A stretch of DNA of 55,396 nucleotides from an uncultured Chlamydiae bacterium (GTDB lineage: Bacteria; Chlamydiota; Chlamydiia; Chlamydiales; CACLRR01): contig CACLRR010000005.1 of assembly GCA_902609415.1 (NCBI GenBank), positions 1 through 55,396 of the forward strand, given 5' to 3'. Numbering within the stretch: position 1 is the first letter of the stretch; every line of letters starts with the position of its first letter. Below the pieces are notes generated by a model, which saw nothing but the letters and a program-made list of their open reading frames with translations, was not told where the DNA came from and ran no database searches. This document shows, in pieces, positions 43,346-53,369 of the stretch. The position numbers and the translations under genes were made by a program.

Positions 43346-44494
43346 TTATTGGGAATATATAGTCTGTACTGGTGTAAAGTTTCTTGGAATATATCGATCA
43401 CTATCATATGAAGCATCCGTTGCAAGAACACTAAATGTTCTTGTGGAGTCAAGCAAAAAACCTCTACATTCTGGACATGAAAATGTGAAGTTTTTATCCA
43501 TACAAATATTTATCTGAACTTCTACAGAATCAAGCTGCCTATAACGATGCTCATCATAATGTGTAACAATTGATGAAATTCTTATTGCTCCTAATCCAGG
43601 CTGACCGGCACCTGAATAAATGGTGTTCTGCAGTGTTTTAAAGTTACTCTTAATCCCTGCATCTAAACATTTTATATGTAAACTGTGACCATTAGGACAC
43701 ACTATAGCAGGTACGCATCCACTTTGTTCTTCTTTCATAGATTGTTGACATACCGTACAATTATCGTCCTTTACTTGTTTCTGAATTCTAAAATCTGTTT
43801 CAAGGAATATATTGCCAATTTCATAAAACTTAAGGCTCCTAGATGAAGGATAATATCGGTTAGGTATATTAAATGAATTTGTAAGGTCTACCACATAATG
43901 GCACCATCGTTCTTGATACTGCTGATAAACAGAATAAACATTCAGAGATATGGCAAGAAGGTACCGCGGATTTCTAGTTATCAAACCTAGAGCAATGGAA
44001 TAAATTGAATTTAATAACAACATAGTTATTGAAGAAATACTTTGTTGGGGACGCACATACTGTAAACCCTCAATTTGTTGGCCTTGCTCATTTTGCAGTT
44101 CTATTCTTCTTAACGCATTTAATGACTGATCAATGGACTCAGTATATGTCATTATCAAAGATCTAAAATAGATTTGACTAATGAATATAAGGGTTGGAAG
44201 AAAACCCATAATTGGCATAGCAAAAGGTCCACAATATAATTCTATATAATCTATAAGTAGCGAAACTGCATGAAAAGAGAGTCCAACACCCTGAATGCAG
44301 GTCATTATAGACAAAATCCAATCAGCTAAATTTTTAACCTTATCTGCTACCTGGTACATTTTTTTATTAGTTACATCACGATGACCAAGTGCATACAAAA
44401 CATGAAATGAGGAGGTTAAATTTGAATAATCAGCTAAAGTTAGTGAACTCAAATAATTGCCTACACTATGCACTAGCAGCTCCACATATCTCAT
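43346..44494 (-). CDS. Membrane protein with RING-like zinc finger
   Basis: The protein is 382 residues. Hydrophobic stretches lie at about 60-82, 94-116 and 154-190. The C-terminal part has the cysteine/histidine order of a RING-H2 finger: C246-x2-C249, C266-x3-H270-x2-H273-x2-C276, and C340-x2-C343 in CPECRG. The gap between the sixth and seventh ligands (63 residues) is longer than the usual upper limit near 48. RING domains recruit E2 enzymes for ubiquitin transfer, a eukaryotic process, so this is a candidate effector acting from the inclusion membrane. An alternative is a structural zinc site without ligase activity. Confidence 0.75.
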   Translation of the reverse strand: MRYVELLVHSVGNYLSSLTLADYSNLTSSFHVLYALGHRDVTNKKMYQVADKVKNLADWILSIMTCIQGVGLSFHAVSLLIDYIELYCGPFAMPIMGFLPTLIFISQIYFRSLIMTYTESIDQSLNALRRIELQNEQGQQIEGLQYVRPQQSISSITMLLLNSIYSIALGLITRNPRYLLAISLNVYSVYQQYQERWCHYVVDLTNSFNIPNRYYPSSRSLKFYEIGNIFLETDFRIQKQVKDDNCTVCQQSMKEEQSGCVPAIVCPNGHSLHIKCLDAGIKSNFKTLQNTIYSGAGQPGLGAIRISSIVTHYDEHRYRQLDSVEVQINICMDKNFTFSCPECRGFLLDSTRTFSVLATDASYDSDRYIPRNFTPVQTIYSQ

Positions 44495-44818
44495 TCATCA
44501 AATAACCTCTTTTAAAGGCAGAAAATGTAGCAAACGAAAGAGTAGAATTTACCATTGAGGCAATATTAGTCATATTATACTCTTATTTCTATTTTATAGA
44601 CTACAATATTAACATAGACAGGAAATTAATTAGAAGGTGTTTCAATTTTTCAACGATAACTTAGCATTAATAATTGTTGTTAATTTTAATGCTTTATTTA
44701 ATTTATTTAACTGCTTTATTCATCAATATTTTTCTATAACCCCCCTCTTGCTACGGCTACATCTTCCAATTAAGAATATTCCAGCAAAAAAAGATATAAA
44801 GAGGGGTTTTATATTAAA
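44495..44818. other. Intergenic stretch
   Basis: AT-rich spacer between two minus-strand genes. It contains a CCCCCCTC / GAGGGG inverted pair with a long loop (about 44740-44807). No supported gene is seen. Confidence 0.4.
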
Positions 44819-45607
44819 TCAATGATTATTAGAAGACAGTGTCATTAGCAAATGTCTTGCTTCCTGGTCAGTCATGAGCTTTCCAAAAAACTTATGCTGC
44901 ATATTAGCAACCTCTCTATCAAAGGCCGCTACCTTATCATCAAGATAACCATATCTCAATCCAGTAAAGGCAATATTTTTCTTCTTACATGTCTCTTCTA
45001 GCTGAGCTAGATTCGATCTCTTATCATTAATAAAGAGAATGTTCTTTGGGGTATATCCAATCTGATCTAGAAATTGAAAAAAAGCTTCCCCTTTATGTGT
45101 GCCCGAGGTGTATAAGACACCCTTTCTAAATAGAATAACGTCTCCTTTATCAAAAATAACATCACGCTCAGTTGGTGCAGTCTTAGAAAAATCAATATCT
45201 ACAGACTTTAGCTGTTTTTGGGTACACATAGCTAATGAACAGTCTCTGGTTGTTAGCCCCATCAAGTGAATGCCCCCAGACTGTTGAGCTTCAATCATGG
45301 GTCTAATCTGCTTTTCCACAAGCTTAACTTCAGTAAGATTCTGAATTGCAATCCATTGTGATAACGCTTTAGAAAGAGCTTCCTCTTCATCGTTACATTT
45401 AGCCTTATAATCTTCATATATATAGTAAAACCACTGGTCAGAACCTAAAGTCTGTTTAGGTTCAAGGGTCGTATTATCTACATCATAAATAATTAGGGTA
45501 TCACTTGTACGATACTTATTCACATCTGTAATTCGATTCGTATCAATAATCTCAGCCTGCAATACCGTAAGACTCAGGGTCAGGGATAATAATAATTTGT
45601 TTAACAT
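44819..45607 (-). CDS. DUF2608 family secreted HAD-like protein
   Basis: The protein is 262 residues. It opens with a signal peptide (MLNKLLLSLTLSLTVLQA). The HAD motif I is YDVDNTTLE with D-x-D at about residues 42-44, and FINDKRSNL at about 195 matches the last acidic motif. This is the DUF2608 family, found in Chlamydiae and Legionella, with a probable phosphatase fold in the periplasm or beyond. The substrate is unknown. Three genes on this strand follow each other here with gaps of 60-75 bases. Confidence 0.85.
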   Translation of the reverse strand: MLNKLLLSLTLSLTVLQAEIIDTNRITDVNKYRTSDTLIIYDVDNTTLEPKQTLGSDQWFYYIYEDYKAKCNDEEEALSKALSQWIAIQNLTEVKLVEKQIRPMIEAQQSGGIHLMGLTTRDCSLAMCTQKQLKSVDIDFSKTAPTERDVIFDKGDVILFRKGVLYTSGTHKGEAFFQFLDQIGYTPKNILFINDKRSNLAQLEETCKKKNIAFTGLRYGYLDDKVAAFDREVANMQHKFFGKLMTDQEARHLLMTLSSNNH

Positions 45608-45678
45608 CTATATATTCTCTTCTTTGTTTTAAGTTATGCAAACATTATAAAGAATGAATAAATATTTAACAGAAAAAA

Positions 45679-46503
45679 CTATTGATTCTTATCTACATAG
45701 CTTATGCAACTATAAAGAAGATCACAAATTAACTTGCAAACAGAGCTATTTTTTTCATACTTTTGATAACCAACAAAATCAAATCCTACAATCTTTTTTT
45801 TCATCGAAATATGCTTAATAAGAGTGAGAAACTGACGTAGTGTCAACCCTTCTGATACAGAATATTCACCTAATGGGATGATTGATGGATCCATTGCACT
45901 CAGGTCCACTGAAATATAAACTTCAGGTTTAAGATCATTTATAATATCACTAATCCATACTTTTTGGTCCTGCTGATGTAGATCTAAAGCATAATAGACA
46001 TAGTCAGCATCTGCACGTTGAAGCTCGGTTTTAGTAAATGACCTTGCTGCTACAAACACGCTATGATCAACAAGCTCTTTGATGGCACTATTTTTTGCTA
46101 AGGAAACAAGAGGGGTTCCACTCTTATGTATTTTTAATCTTAAGTGAGCATCAATAGATAGATAACTCAAATTCGGATATTTACTTTTAGCAGCTTCTAC
46201 CATTGGTACAGACACTCTATTATCGGTTGAAATAGCAATAGGGATCTGAGATAAAAGCAAGGCTTCTTTTGCAAATTTTCTATAATCTTGACTTAAGCTT
46301 TCGTGCGAACCCGAATGATGTTCAAGCGTATATATACCGCTTTGAGTAGCTAATGTATCTGTTTCATAATGATACTTTTGAACATATTTCGATGATGTTA
46401 GAAGACAATCAATAGTTGTCTTTGTTCCTGAAGGTAAAATCAAATACCTTGATGCTATGCTTTTCTTGTTTGCAGCAAAAAATGAAGCTTTTTTTATACC
46501 CAT
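45679..46503 (-). CDS. Ureohydrolase (arginase/agmatinase) family, degenerate
   Basis: The protein is 274 residues, a little short for the family (about 300). Three family landmarks can be placed. GGDHS is STDNR (92-96), so the first metal His is Asn95. SIDAHLDL is SIDAHLRL, keeping D118 and H120 but with Arg122 for Asp. S-x-D-x-D-x-x-DP is SVDLSAMDP, keeping D200 but with Ser202 for Asp. Three of six manganese ligands are therefore lost, and it is probably not an active arginase or agmatinase. The fold is kept along the whole length, so a binding or regulatory role is likely. Confidence 0.8.
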   Translation of the reverse strand: MGIKKASFFAANKKSIASRYLILPSGTKTTIDCLLTSSKYVQKYHYETDTLATQSGIYTLEHHSGSHESLSQDYRKFAKEALLLSQIPIAISTDNRVSVPMVEAAKSKYPNLSYLSIDAHLRLKIHKSGTPLVSLAKNSAIKELVDHSVFVAARSFTKTELQRADADYVYYALDLHQQDQKVWISDIINDLKPEVYISVDLSAMDPSIIPLGEYSVSEGLTLRQFLTLIKHISMKKKIVGFDFVGYQKYEKNSSVCKLICDLLYSCISYVDKNQ

Positions 46504-46566
46504 ATTATATATATTATTAAATGTATTATTATTATATTATAATTAAACATGAAGAGTATTTAATAA

Positions 46567-48213
46567 TCAATTGTGAAAACTAAGTGTAACCGATTTTTTA
46601 AATAAACTGCTCTTTTTTGACCCAGCTTCAACCCTGCATTCAATGAGTTCCAATGCTTGATTTTCAATAGGTTCCCTCACCACATCTAATCCCACTTCCC
46701 CAAAAAAACAAAACCTATGACCTAACTGACTCTTCTCATAAAATCTTTCCATCACCTGCTCCGAGAGCTTACCTTCTTCCAAATAAACCATCTCTATTGC
46801 ACTAATCCTTGGAAAATATGATAAGAGCGTACGTCTTTTTCTTATACATACAAACTGTATATTGAGATAGCGTGAAACTATGCATAATCTGTTAAAAAAG
46901 CCTACCTTAGAACAAAAAAATAGAGTTGATCTAGGTCTTGCTGGCATCTTAATCGCTACAAAGTATTTAGATGAAATGATCGCAAGTAATCTTGTTAGAT
47001 ACTCAGGTATACGATAAAGAATATAAATAGAAAGTAACAGTGAAGTAAATCCAATAGCTAAAAAGCTATTTGCTGCCTTAATCTTCAAAAGATCCCCAAA
47101 AACAAATAAAGCCATTGCTGAACACAACACGGCACAAAAACTAATAAAAACAGATGCTGCAACAATTGATCCCCGCTGTTTATTGGGACTCTTCTTCTGA
47201 ATATATGCTTCCAAGGGCACAATAAATAACCCCCCATGCAATCCTACTGAAAAAAAAGTAAGACAAGCTAAAAATAGATTATACTGAAAAATATAGAGAC
47301 AAATATAGGAAACAGCTGTACCAAAACCACCCCAGAGTGAAAGTCCAAGTTCTACATCATTACCAGAAAGTATAGCTACGAGCATAGCACCTGCACCAAG
47401 TCCAAGAGCCGCCGCTAGATAAACATACCCCGTTTGCACTTCAGTAATTCCTAAAGACTCGATCCCATAGGGTATTAAGTTGAGCTGCGTAAAGGCAGCA
47501 ACAAACAGAAAAAATGCAGCAGAAAAGCAAGTAAGAAGAATATTCTTATACCTGGAGGCTACCTTTAAATTTCTAAGCACCTCTACAATGAAGAAATAAT
47601 TAATCCTAGCCTTTGGATTCTGCGCCTTTGTCTTCTGTATCCTACCACCTGTAAATATTGCAATCACAGAGAATATTACACAGAAAAAAGCAACTAACCC
47701 ATAATTCCTTCCAGAGACCTCTGCAATAAATGATGCCAAAAATGTACCGATAAGTATAGCAAGATAGTTAAAAAGAGTGATCAAACCATTTGCTCTAGCG
47801 ATCTTTTCCTTATCAACAATTTCCGGAAGAACAGCAGATTTTGGAGGATTAAAAAAAGAGGACTGCAAAGCAACTAAAAAGAGTGCAAGGTATGATCCTA
47901 TAACACTCTTCATTCCTAGAGCAAACATACCAAAAATAATGAAAACAAGCTCTGCCCATAGCGTCCACATAATCAATGTTCTCTTACTAAAACGATCAGA
48001 TAAATTACCAGCAGGCATAGAGCAAACAAGAAAAGGTAGAACAAAGAGGGCTGCCGATATCGCCAATATCTCGTTACTTCTCGCTTCCCCCAAAAGATCG
48101 ATCAGCGAATAAGCAACGATTAATCTAAAAATACTATCGTTTAGTGTCACAATAAACTGAGTGACAACAAGATACTTAAGAGATTTTCCAACTTCTTTAA
48201 CCGCTGCTTTCAT
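46567..48213 (-). CDS. LplT-like MFS transporter with extra C-terminal domain
   Basis: The protein is 548 residues. Residues 1-400 form a 12-helix major-facilitator domain like lysophospholipid transporter LplT: NDSIFRLIVAYSL, then the MFS loop GNLSDRFSKR, and FFNPPKSAVLPEIV, which is characteristic of the LplT/Aas group. About 140 further residues follow, with ISSKYFVAIKMPARPRST, and look like the degraded start of a PlsC acyltransferase, which in Aas-like fusions comes next. That second part is inference. The substrate is probably lysophospholipid, moved to the inner leaflet. Confidence 0.8.
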   Translation of the reverse strand: MKAAVKEVGKSLKYLVVTQFIVTLNDSIFRLIVAYSLIDLLGEARSNEILAISAALFVLPFLVCSMPAGNLSDRFSKRTLIMWTLWAELVFIIFGMFALGMKSVIGSYLALFLVALQSSFFNPPKSAVLPEIVDKEKIARANGLITLFNYLAILIGTFLASFIAEVSGRNYGLVAFFCVIFSVIAIFTGGRIQKTKAQNPKARINYFFIVEVLRNLKVASRYKNILLTCFSAAFFLFVAAFTQLNLIPYGIESLGITEVQTGYVYLAAALGLGAGAMLVAILSGNDVELGLSLWGGFGTAVSYICLYIFQYNLFLACLTFFSVGLHGGLFIVPLEAYIQKKSPNKQRGSIVAASVFISFCAVLCSAMALFVFGDLLKIKAANSFLAIGFTSLLLSIYILYRIPEYLTRLLAIISSKYFVAIKMPARPRSTLFFCSKVGFFNRLCIVSRYLNIQFVCIRKRRTLLSYFPRISAIEMVYLEEGKLSEQVMERFYEKSQLGHRFCFFGEVGLDVVREPIENQALELIECRVEAGSKKSSLFKKSVTLSFHN

Positions 48214-48300
48214 AAGGCCCTACCCTATAAAAAAATGCTAAAAAGTAAAGATAAATAATTGAATTGACATCCAAGATATAAATCATTAACAATTCCACTT

Positions 48301-49302
48301 ATGATATATTCTATATTTTCTACGTTCCTACGTTTATTTATTGTTTTTTTGCTAACAACTCATCTTGGGTTTGGAGGTGAGCTGCAATTACTATTTATCA
48401 ATGAAGACAAGGGACAATTCCTAACCAAGCTCTCAGACAATATTTTTTCTGATGACAAGAAAACTGATGGTCAACTGTCTTCTTCACTCTATATTGGATA
48501 CGCTTTTAACATTGAAAAGAATACAAAATCAATATTTGCTATCCAAAGTGATATATTCACTCCAAGCGGACTCAATAAATATGCAAATACTGCTACCATA
48601 GGTGATAGGGCATTTTCAGAAACATGGATGTTAAGCATTGATACTTCTATCAAAGATGTTCTCCTAGATTCATCATTTTATATAGATCAAATAATTACGC
48701 CCTTTGTAAAAGTTGGTTATCAAGGAGAAGAGCCTAAACAAAATTCCTTCCAGAATTTTCTACATGGTTTAAGTGGAAAAGAAAAATATAATGGTTGGTC
48801 GGATAGACTAATTTTTAAAGATATTTTAATATATGGTGTTGATTACATGACAAGATTTATTGCTAATATTAAACAATATTCAATATCACTAGAACCCTGT
48901 ATTATATACTCACTAGGCATGACACTTGAATATTTTGGATTTGGTGGATTTCTAAGATTAGGTTCTAAACCAACATATGACTATGGATGCAGTAGAATAT
49001 CTCCACTTATTTCTTATAATATCTTACATGACTACAAGAAAAACACTAACTTTTGTTGGTTCTTATATACAGGGTATCAAAAGCGCCTCATAGGAAGCAA
49101 TGCCTTTCTTCAAGAGAAAACACTCATCACAAAAATCCAGACAACAGATATGTTGAATGTTGTTTCTGATAAGGTAATAGGCGCTAATATCTTTTTAAAT
49201 AACATCTCTCTTAATCTTTCTATAACACATAGATCAAAAGAATTCTCAACGCAAAACCACCCACAGACATTTCTTAAGGCAGGGTTGTCTTATACTCTTT
49301 AA
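48301..49302 (+). CDS. lpxR: Lipid A deacylase LpxR-like (DUF2219)
   Basis: LpxR is an outer-membrane beta-barrel that removes the 3'-acyloxyacyl chain of lipid A. The protein is 333 residues with a signal peptide (about 1-25). Family landmarks are AIQSDIFTPSGLN, VKVGYQGEEP, and the GWSDRLIFKDILIYGVDY region, followed by strands that end SITHRSKEFSTQNHP and KAGLSYTL. The conserved NDxFxxTD motif near the start is altered to SDNIFSDDKKTDG, so activity needs testing. It is divergent from the LplT-like gene; both deal with membrane lipids. Confidence 0.75.
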   Translation: MIYSIFSTFLRLFIVFLLTTHLGFGGELQLLFINEDKGQFLTKLSDNIFSDDKKTDGQLSSSLYIGYAFNIEKNTKSIFAIQSDIFTPSGLNKYANTATIGDRAFSETWMLSIDTSIKDVLLDSSFYIDQIITPFVKVGYQGEEPKQNSFQNFLHGLSGKEKYNGWSDRLIFKDILIYGVDYMTRFIANIKQYSISLEPCIIYSLGMTLEYFGFGGFLRLGSKPTYDYGCSRISPLISYNILHDYKKNTNFCWFLYTGYQKRLIGSNAFLQEKTLITKIQTTDMLNVVSDKVIGANIFLNNISLNLSITHRSKEFSTQNHPQTFLKAGLSYTL

Positions 49303-49689
49303 AAGTGCAGGTTAACTCAGTATTTAACATACGAATATATTTTAACTCGTCAACTTGGATTTAACTTTTTCTAATAAATCGAGCTCACAGATCCTATACA
49401 CCTATTTATAAAGACTTCATGAAAGACTCTAGTATCTCAATTTTTTTAGACACAACTCTGAAATAGAAGAAGCTATTTACACTATCTTTATAATTCGGAG
49501 CTAAAATAGTCCTACCCTTCCCTATATCATAGGGTTCTTGTTGCCACCAGGAGCTAACCTATTAGTTAATGTGAATTCAATGCTCATAACATAATAAATT
49601 CTTCAATTCTCCTGAGGATTTAATATTTCCTAATAAACAATAAAAACCACTTTCCTTTAAATCAAGTAATAAGCAAACTACTTACTATC
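49303..49689. other. Intergenic stretch
   Basis: No gene is seen. A short palindrome (CCCTAT-ATC-ATAGGG near 49520-49540) and AT-rich sequence are the only features. Confidence 0.4.
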
Positions 49690-50928
49690 ATGAGATTAAA
49701 AAGTAAAAATAACACATTGATGATCCTTCCTTTATTTCTAGGAATTGGTGCTGGATTTATAGAGTCACCGCTACTAATGCAAGTAGAGAAGATGATCTCA
49801 GAAATTACACTAAAGACACTACAGTTAATCGCCCTACCCGTACTTTTTCTGTCGATCTGCTCTACCTTAGCTTCCATGAATGGCATGGGTGAAGCAAGAA
49901 CCATTGTTAAGAAGATTTTAAAATACACCCTACTAACAACAATACTAGCTGCCCTTGTGGCTATGATACTCTTTGTTTTATTCATCTCCCCACTGCAAAT
50001 AAATCTTCCTATTGAAGTAAAAAGCACTATTGCATTGCCTTCGACAAACTACATAGATAGCTTTCTTTCTATTTATCCTTCAAATTTCACTCTCGCTTTT
50101 GCTGAAAATAATGTACTAGGGATCGTCTTGATTGCTGCAGCTCTGGGTTTATCCATTCTGTCACTTCCTAAGACTCAAAAAGAACCCCTAGAAACTTTCT
50201 TTAGCAGCCTTTTTAGCGCTTTATTAAAAATCACAACAACAATTCTTAAATTTCTTCCAATAGGTGTTTTTGCTTTTACAGCCCTTTTTATACAAGAAAT
50301 GATCCAGACAAAAGACTCACTTTTTTCTAACATACTCTTTTATGCTGGAATCATTGTTGTGGCAAATCTAATTCAAGGATTAGTGATTATTCCTCTGATA
50401 CTACGCTATAAGAAAATCTCTTCCATTAACCTCTTTAAGCAAATGAAAAACACCCTAACAATTGCCTTTTTTTCAAAATCATCTAATGCCTGCCTTCCTA
50501 CAGCTATCAAAACAGCTAAAGAAAATCTTGGAATGAATGAAAAAATTGCAAAGATATCCTTTCCCCTATGCTCTACAATTAATATGAATGGTTGTGCAGC
50601 CTTTATCTTTATTACCACGCTCTTTGTTGCAAAATGTCATGGTATAGAGTTCAATATACAACAGATGCTTGTCTGGATATTGATTGCAACTATTGCTGCT
50701 ATTGGTAATGCTGGCATTCCTATGGGATGCTTCTTTCTCTCCAGCACCATACTAACATCAATGAATATCCCACTAGTTGTAATGGGCTTCATACTTCCAC
50801 TATATACCTGGATCGATATGATTGAAACAGCTCTTAATGTCTGGTCAGACTCAGCAGTGTCAGCTATTGTAGATAAAGAATATGGAGAGCTTGATACAGC
50901 ACCTTCATTTAGCTCTGCCTCTTCTTAG
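49690..50928 (+). CDS. Dicarboxylate/amino acid:cation symporter (DAACS)
   Basis: The protein is 412 residues with about eight membrane helices and two hairpins. The family motifs are modified but clear: CSTINMNGCAAF for the ATINMDGTA loop, GNAGIPMG for the second hairpin, and DMIETALNVWSD for the substrate-binding last helix. It imports glutamate, aspartate or C4-dicarboxylates with sodium or protons. Import of glutamate would feed the exported-type glutamine synthetase only if that enzyme acts inside. It overlaps the convergent sugar kinase by 20 bases. Confidence 0.9.
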   Translation: MRLKSKNNTLMILPLFLGIGAGFIESPLLMQVEKMISEITLKTLQLIALPVLFLSICSTLASMNGMGEARTIVKKILKYTLLTTILAALVAMILFVLFISPLQINLPIEVKSTIALPSTNYIDSFLSIYPSNFTLAFAENNVLGIVLIAAALGLSILSLPKTQKEPLETFFSSLFSALLKITTTILKFLPIGVFAFTALFIQEMIQTKDSLFSNILFYAGIIVVANLIQGLVIIPLILRYKKISSINLFKQMKNTLTIAFFSKSSNACLPTAIKTAKENLGMNEKIAKISFPLCSTINMNGCAAFIFITTLFVAKCHGIEFNIQQMLVWILIATIAAIGNAGIPMGCFFLSSTILTSMNIPLVVMGFILPLYTWIDMIETALNVWSDSAVSAIVDKEYGELDTAPSFSSASS

Positions 50929-51730
50929 TTTCTTTTATAAACTTCAAAACTTCTACTACCCCAAAACACTTTTCACCTCCTAATTTTGATACCCCAAGAG
51001 CCCCTAATGCTGATGCAAAAGTACCAGACTTTGGAGTATGCATACCCTGAATAATCCCATAAATAATCCCTGCCATATACAGATCTCCTGCACCTGTAGA
51101 ATCCTTCTGAACAACATCAAAAGGTTTAAAAAAATGTCGCTTACCATCGATAATAAGCCATGAGCCTTTTTCTGCTAATTTCAAGCCTGTTACTTTTATA
51201 TTCATTTTTTCCAGATTAGATAAGATTACGTCAATATCACCTGTGTTAAATACAGCTTTGGCTTCTATATATGAAGGAATAAATACATCTATTCGTGATA
51301 CAATTCTATCTAGCACAAGCTCTTTTCCAGTAGATGAGACACTACTTTCATAAACAACTAATTTAGGCGTTATTTGATCTATAATTTCAAGAATCCTTGT
51401 ATTAAATTCCACAGAATTAAAAAGGCTACACTTGATCACCAAAATATCAGCATTAAACCGCGTATAGTCTTGTGCTATCCAACTATACTCTCCCTTATCT
51501 TTTCTAATAATTGACCTATCATTTTTCTCATTAAGCTGATAGATCAACGAAGGTAACTCTTTACTATCTAGATCAAACCATAAGGGATCACAATCTACCT
51601 CTACACCTATTTTCTTTAAGGCTCGATAAATAAAATAGGCACCACCACCCAACCCTCTCGAAACTTCACTACCATCATGAGTTAGGGTCCTAGCATTAAA
51701 AATAGCCCCTACTACTACTACCTTTGTCAT
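50909..51730 (-). CDS. PfkB family carbohydrate kinase
   Basis: The protein is 273 residues of the ribokinase fold. The family signature is DSTGAGDLYMAG (about 211-222), with the catalytic Asp in GAGD. The N-terminal signature appears as RGLGGGAYFIYRALKKIG. It is short, and which sugar or nucleoside it phosphorylates cannot be told. The stop lies within the end of the symporter gene. Confidence 0.85.
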   Translation of the reverse strand: MTKVVVVGAIFNARTLTHDGSEVSRGLGGGAYFIYRALKKIGVEVDCDPLWFDLDSKELPSLIYQLNEKNDRSIIRKDKGEYSWIAQDYTRFNADILVIKCSLFNSVEFNTRILEIIDQITPKLVVYESSVSSTGKELVLDRIVSRIDVFIPSYIEAKAVFNTGDIDVILSNLEKMNIKVTGLKLAEKGSWLIIDGKRHFFKPFDVVQKDSTGAGDLYMAGIIYGIIQGMHTPKSGTFASALGALGVSKLGGEKCFGVVEVLKFIKETKKRQS

Positions 51731-51859
51731 GTTGATATAACCTGATTCTGGGAATTACCTGCCATTTTATATAAATTTTTTATCATTTATCTTCTTTTTT
51801 CTTTTATTTTATCATAAAAGGACTTCTGCTATTTGTCTTAAATATGTTAAGTGTGATTC

Positions 51860-53260
51860 GTGAGCCCTAAACCTAAAAAAACACTCAGCCTGCTTCATAT
51901 TGTCATGATCAATGTGATCGCTGTAGACAGTATCAGAACTCTTCCCTTTGCAGCATCTTTAGGATTCTCTCTACTCTTTTATTATCTTATTGCTGCACTA
52001 TTGTTCTTTATTCCCTCTGCAATGGTCTCAGCTGAGCTTGGTACTGGATGGCCTACAAGAGGTGGTATTTATATTTGGGTAAGAGAAGCATTTGGAGGAA
52101 GATGGAGCTTTGTTGTCATCTGGCTTAATTGGATCTATAACATCGTGTGGTATCCTACGATTATGGCAATCATTGCTGCAAGTATTGCCTATTTTATCAA
52201 TCCAGAACTGATTTCAAACCGTGCCTACATGGCCTCCACAATTATAATACTATTCTGGCTTGCTACATATGCAAATTTCCACGGTATGCGGATCTCCAGT
52301 ATAATCAGTATTATTTCAGCTATTATAGGAACACTACTTCCAATGATTTTTATTCTAAGCTTAGGAATCTATTGGTTGTCTAGGGGCTTTCCTACAGCAA
52401 TCGATCTCTCATTTAATTCATTCATTCCAACAATTGAAAATTTCTCTGATCTTTCTTACCTAAGCAACATTCTTTTTGGGCTCCTAGGCCTTGAAATGGT
52501 AGCAACGCATGCACACGAAATGATTAACCCAGAAAAAGACTACCCAAGAGCACAATTTATCTCTGTTATTCTCATCCTAGCAACGATTGTCTTAGCAGCT
52601 TTGTCGATTAGCATTATTGTAGAACCACAAAAGCTTAACTTAGTACAAGGAACATTACAAGCCTTTCAGCTCTTTTTTTCAAAGCTTGGTATTCCATGGA
52701 TGATCTACTTTATTGCGGGCGCAATGGTAATTGGAGGCCTAGGATCTGTTGGGGCTTGGATCATCGGTCCTCCTAAAGGATTATTAGAAGCTGCACATGA
52801 TTCAGCTCTTCCTCCATTCCTTACCAAGAGCAATAAGGATGGTGTTCCAATAAATGTTCTTTTCCTACAAGGTGGTATTGTCACGCTACTCTCTCTACTA
52901 TTTATCTTTATGCCATCCGTTAATAGCTCTTTTTGGGTTCTTTCTATCATAACAGCACAGCTAGCTCTTATCGTCTATATATTCCTGTTCGCTTCAATGA
53001 TTAAACTCCATTATCACAAACCCCATATAAAACGTTCCTATAAAATCCCCGGTAATAGCTTAGGTATATGGATTGTATCTCTTGCAGGTATCCTAATCTG
53101 TCTCTTTGCCACAGCCACAGGCTTCATCCCCCCTTCAATGATAAAACTCCCCCCCATTGCTATTTATGAATCTATTCTCATTTTGGGCGTTCTTTTCTCA
53201 ATTTTATTACCCTTAGTGATTTACAAAAAATCAAATCGTCCAAAGCAAAAAAAACTCTAA
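51860..53260 (+). CDS. APC family amino acid permease
   Basis: The protein is 466 residues with 12 membrane helices. The first helix region (MINVIAVDSIRTLP) and the following GWPTRGGIYIWVREAFG are typical of the glutamate/GABA-antiporter branch. LLGLEMVATHAHEMINPEKDYPRA is the family's sixth-helix motif. It probably exchanges amino acids, perhaps host glutamate, across the inner membrane. The start is GTG with no clear ribosome site. Confidence 0.88.
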   Translation: MSPKPKKTLSLLHIVMINVIAVDSIRTLPFAASLGFSLLFYYLIAALLFFIPSAMVSAELGTGWPTRGGIYIWVREAFGGRWSFVVIWLNWIYNIVWYPTIMAIIAASIAYFINPELISNRAYMASTIIILFWLATYANFHGMRISSIISIISAIIGTLLPMIFILSLGIYWLSRGFPTAIDLSFNSFIPTIENFSDLSYLSNILFGLLGLEMVATHAHEMINPEKDYPRAQFISVILILATIVLAALSISIIVEPQKLNLVQGTLQAFQLFFSKLGIPWMIYFIAGAMVIGGLGSVGAWIIGPPKGLLEAAHDSALPPFLTKSNKDGVPINVLFLQGGIVTLLSLLFIFMPSVNSSFWVLSIITAQLALIVYIFLFASMIKLHYHKPHIKRSYKIPGNSLGIWIVSLAGILICLFATATGFIPPSMIKLPPIAIYESILILGVLFSILLPLVIYKKSNRPKQKKL

Positions 53261-53369
53261 TCTCAAAGCACTAAGGATTAATCTTTAAAATAAAGGGAAA
53301 CAAATTCTCATTGCACATTTTTATTAATAATAGATACTAATGATTAGAGGGTTATGAGAGGATCTATTC

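Noticed and set aside
44637-44825. A 62-codon plus-strand frame
   Set aside because: It starts at a non-ATG codon, has no ribosome site and overlaps the end of the DUF2608 gene; the composition is that of AT-rich spacer.
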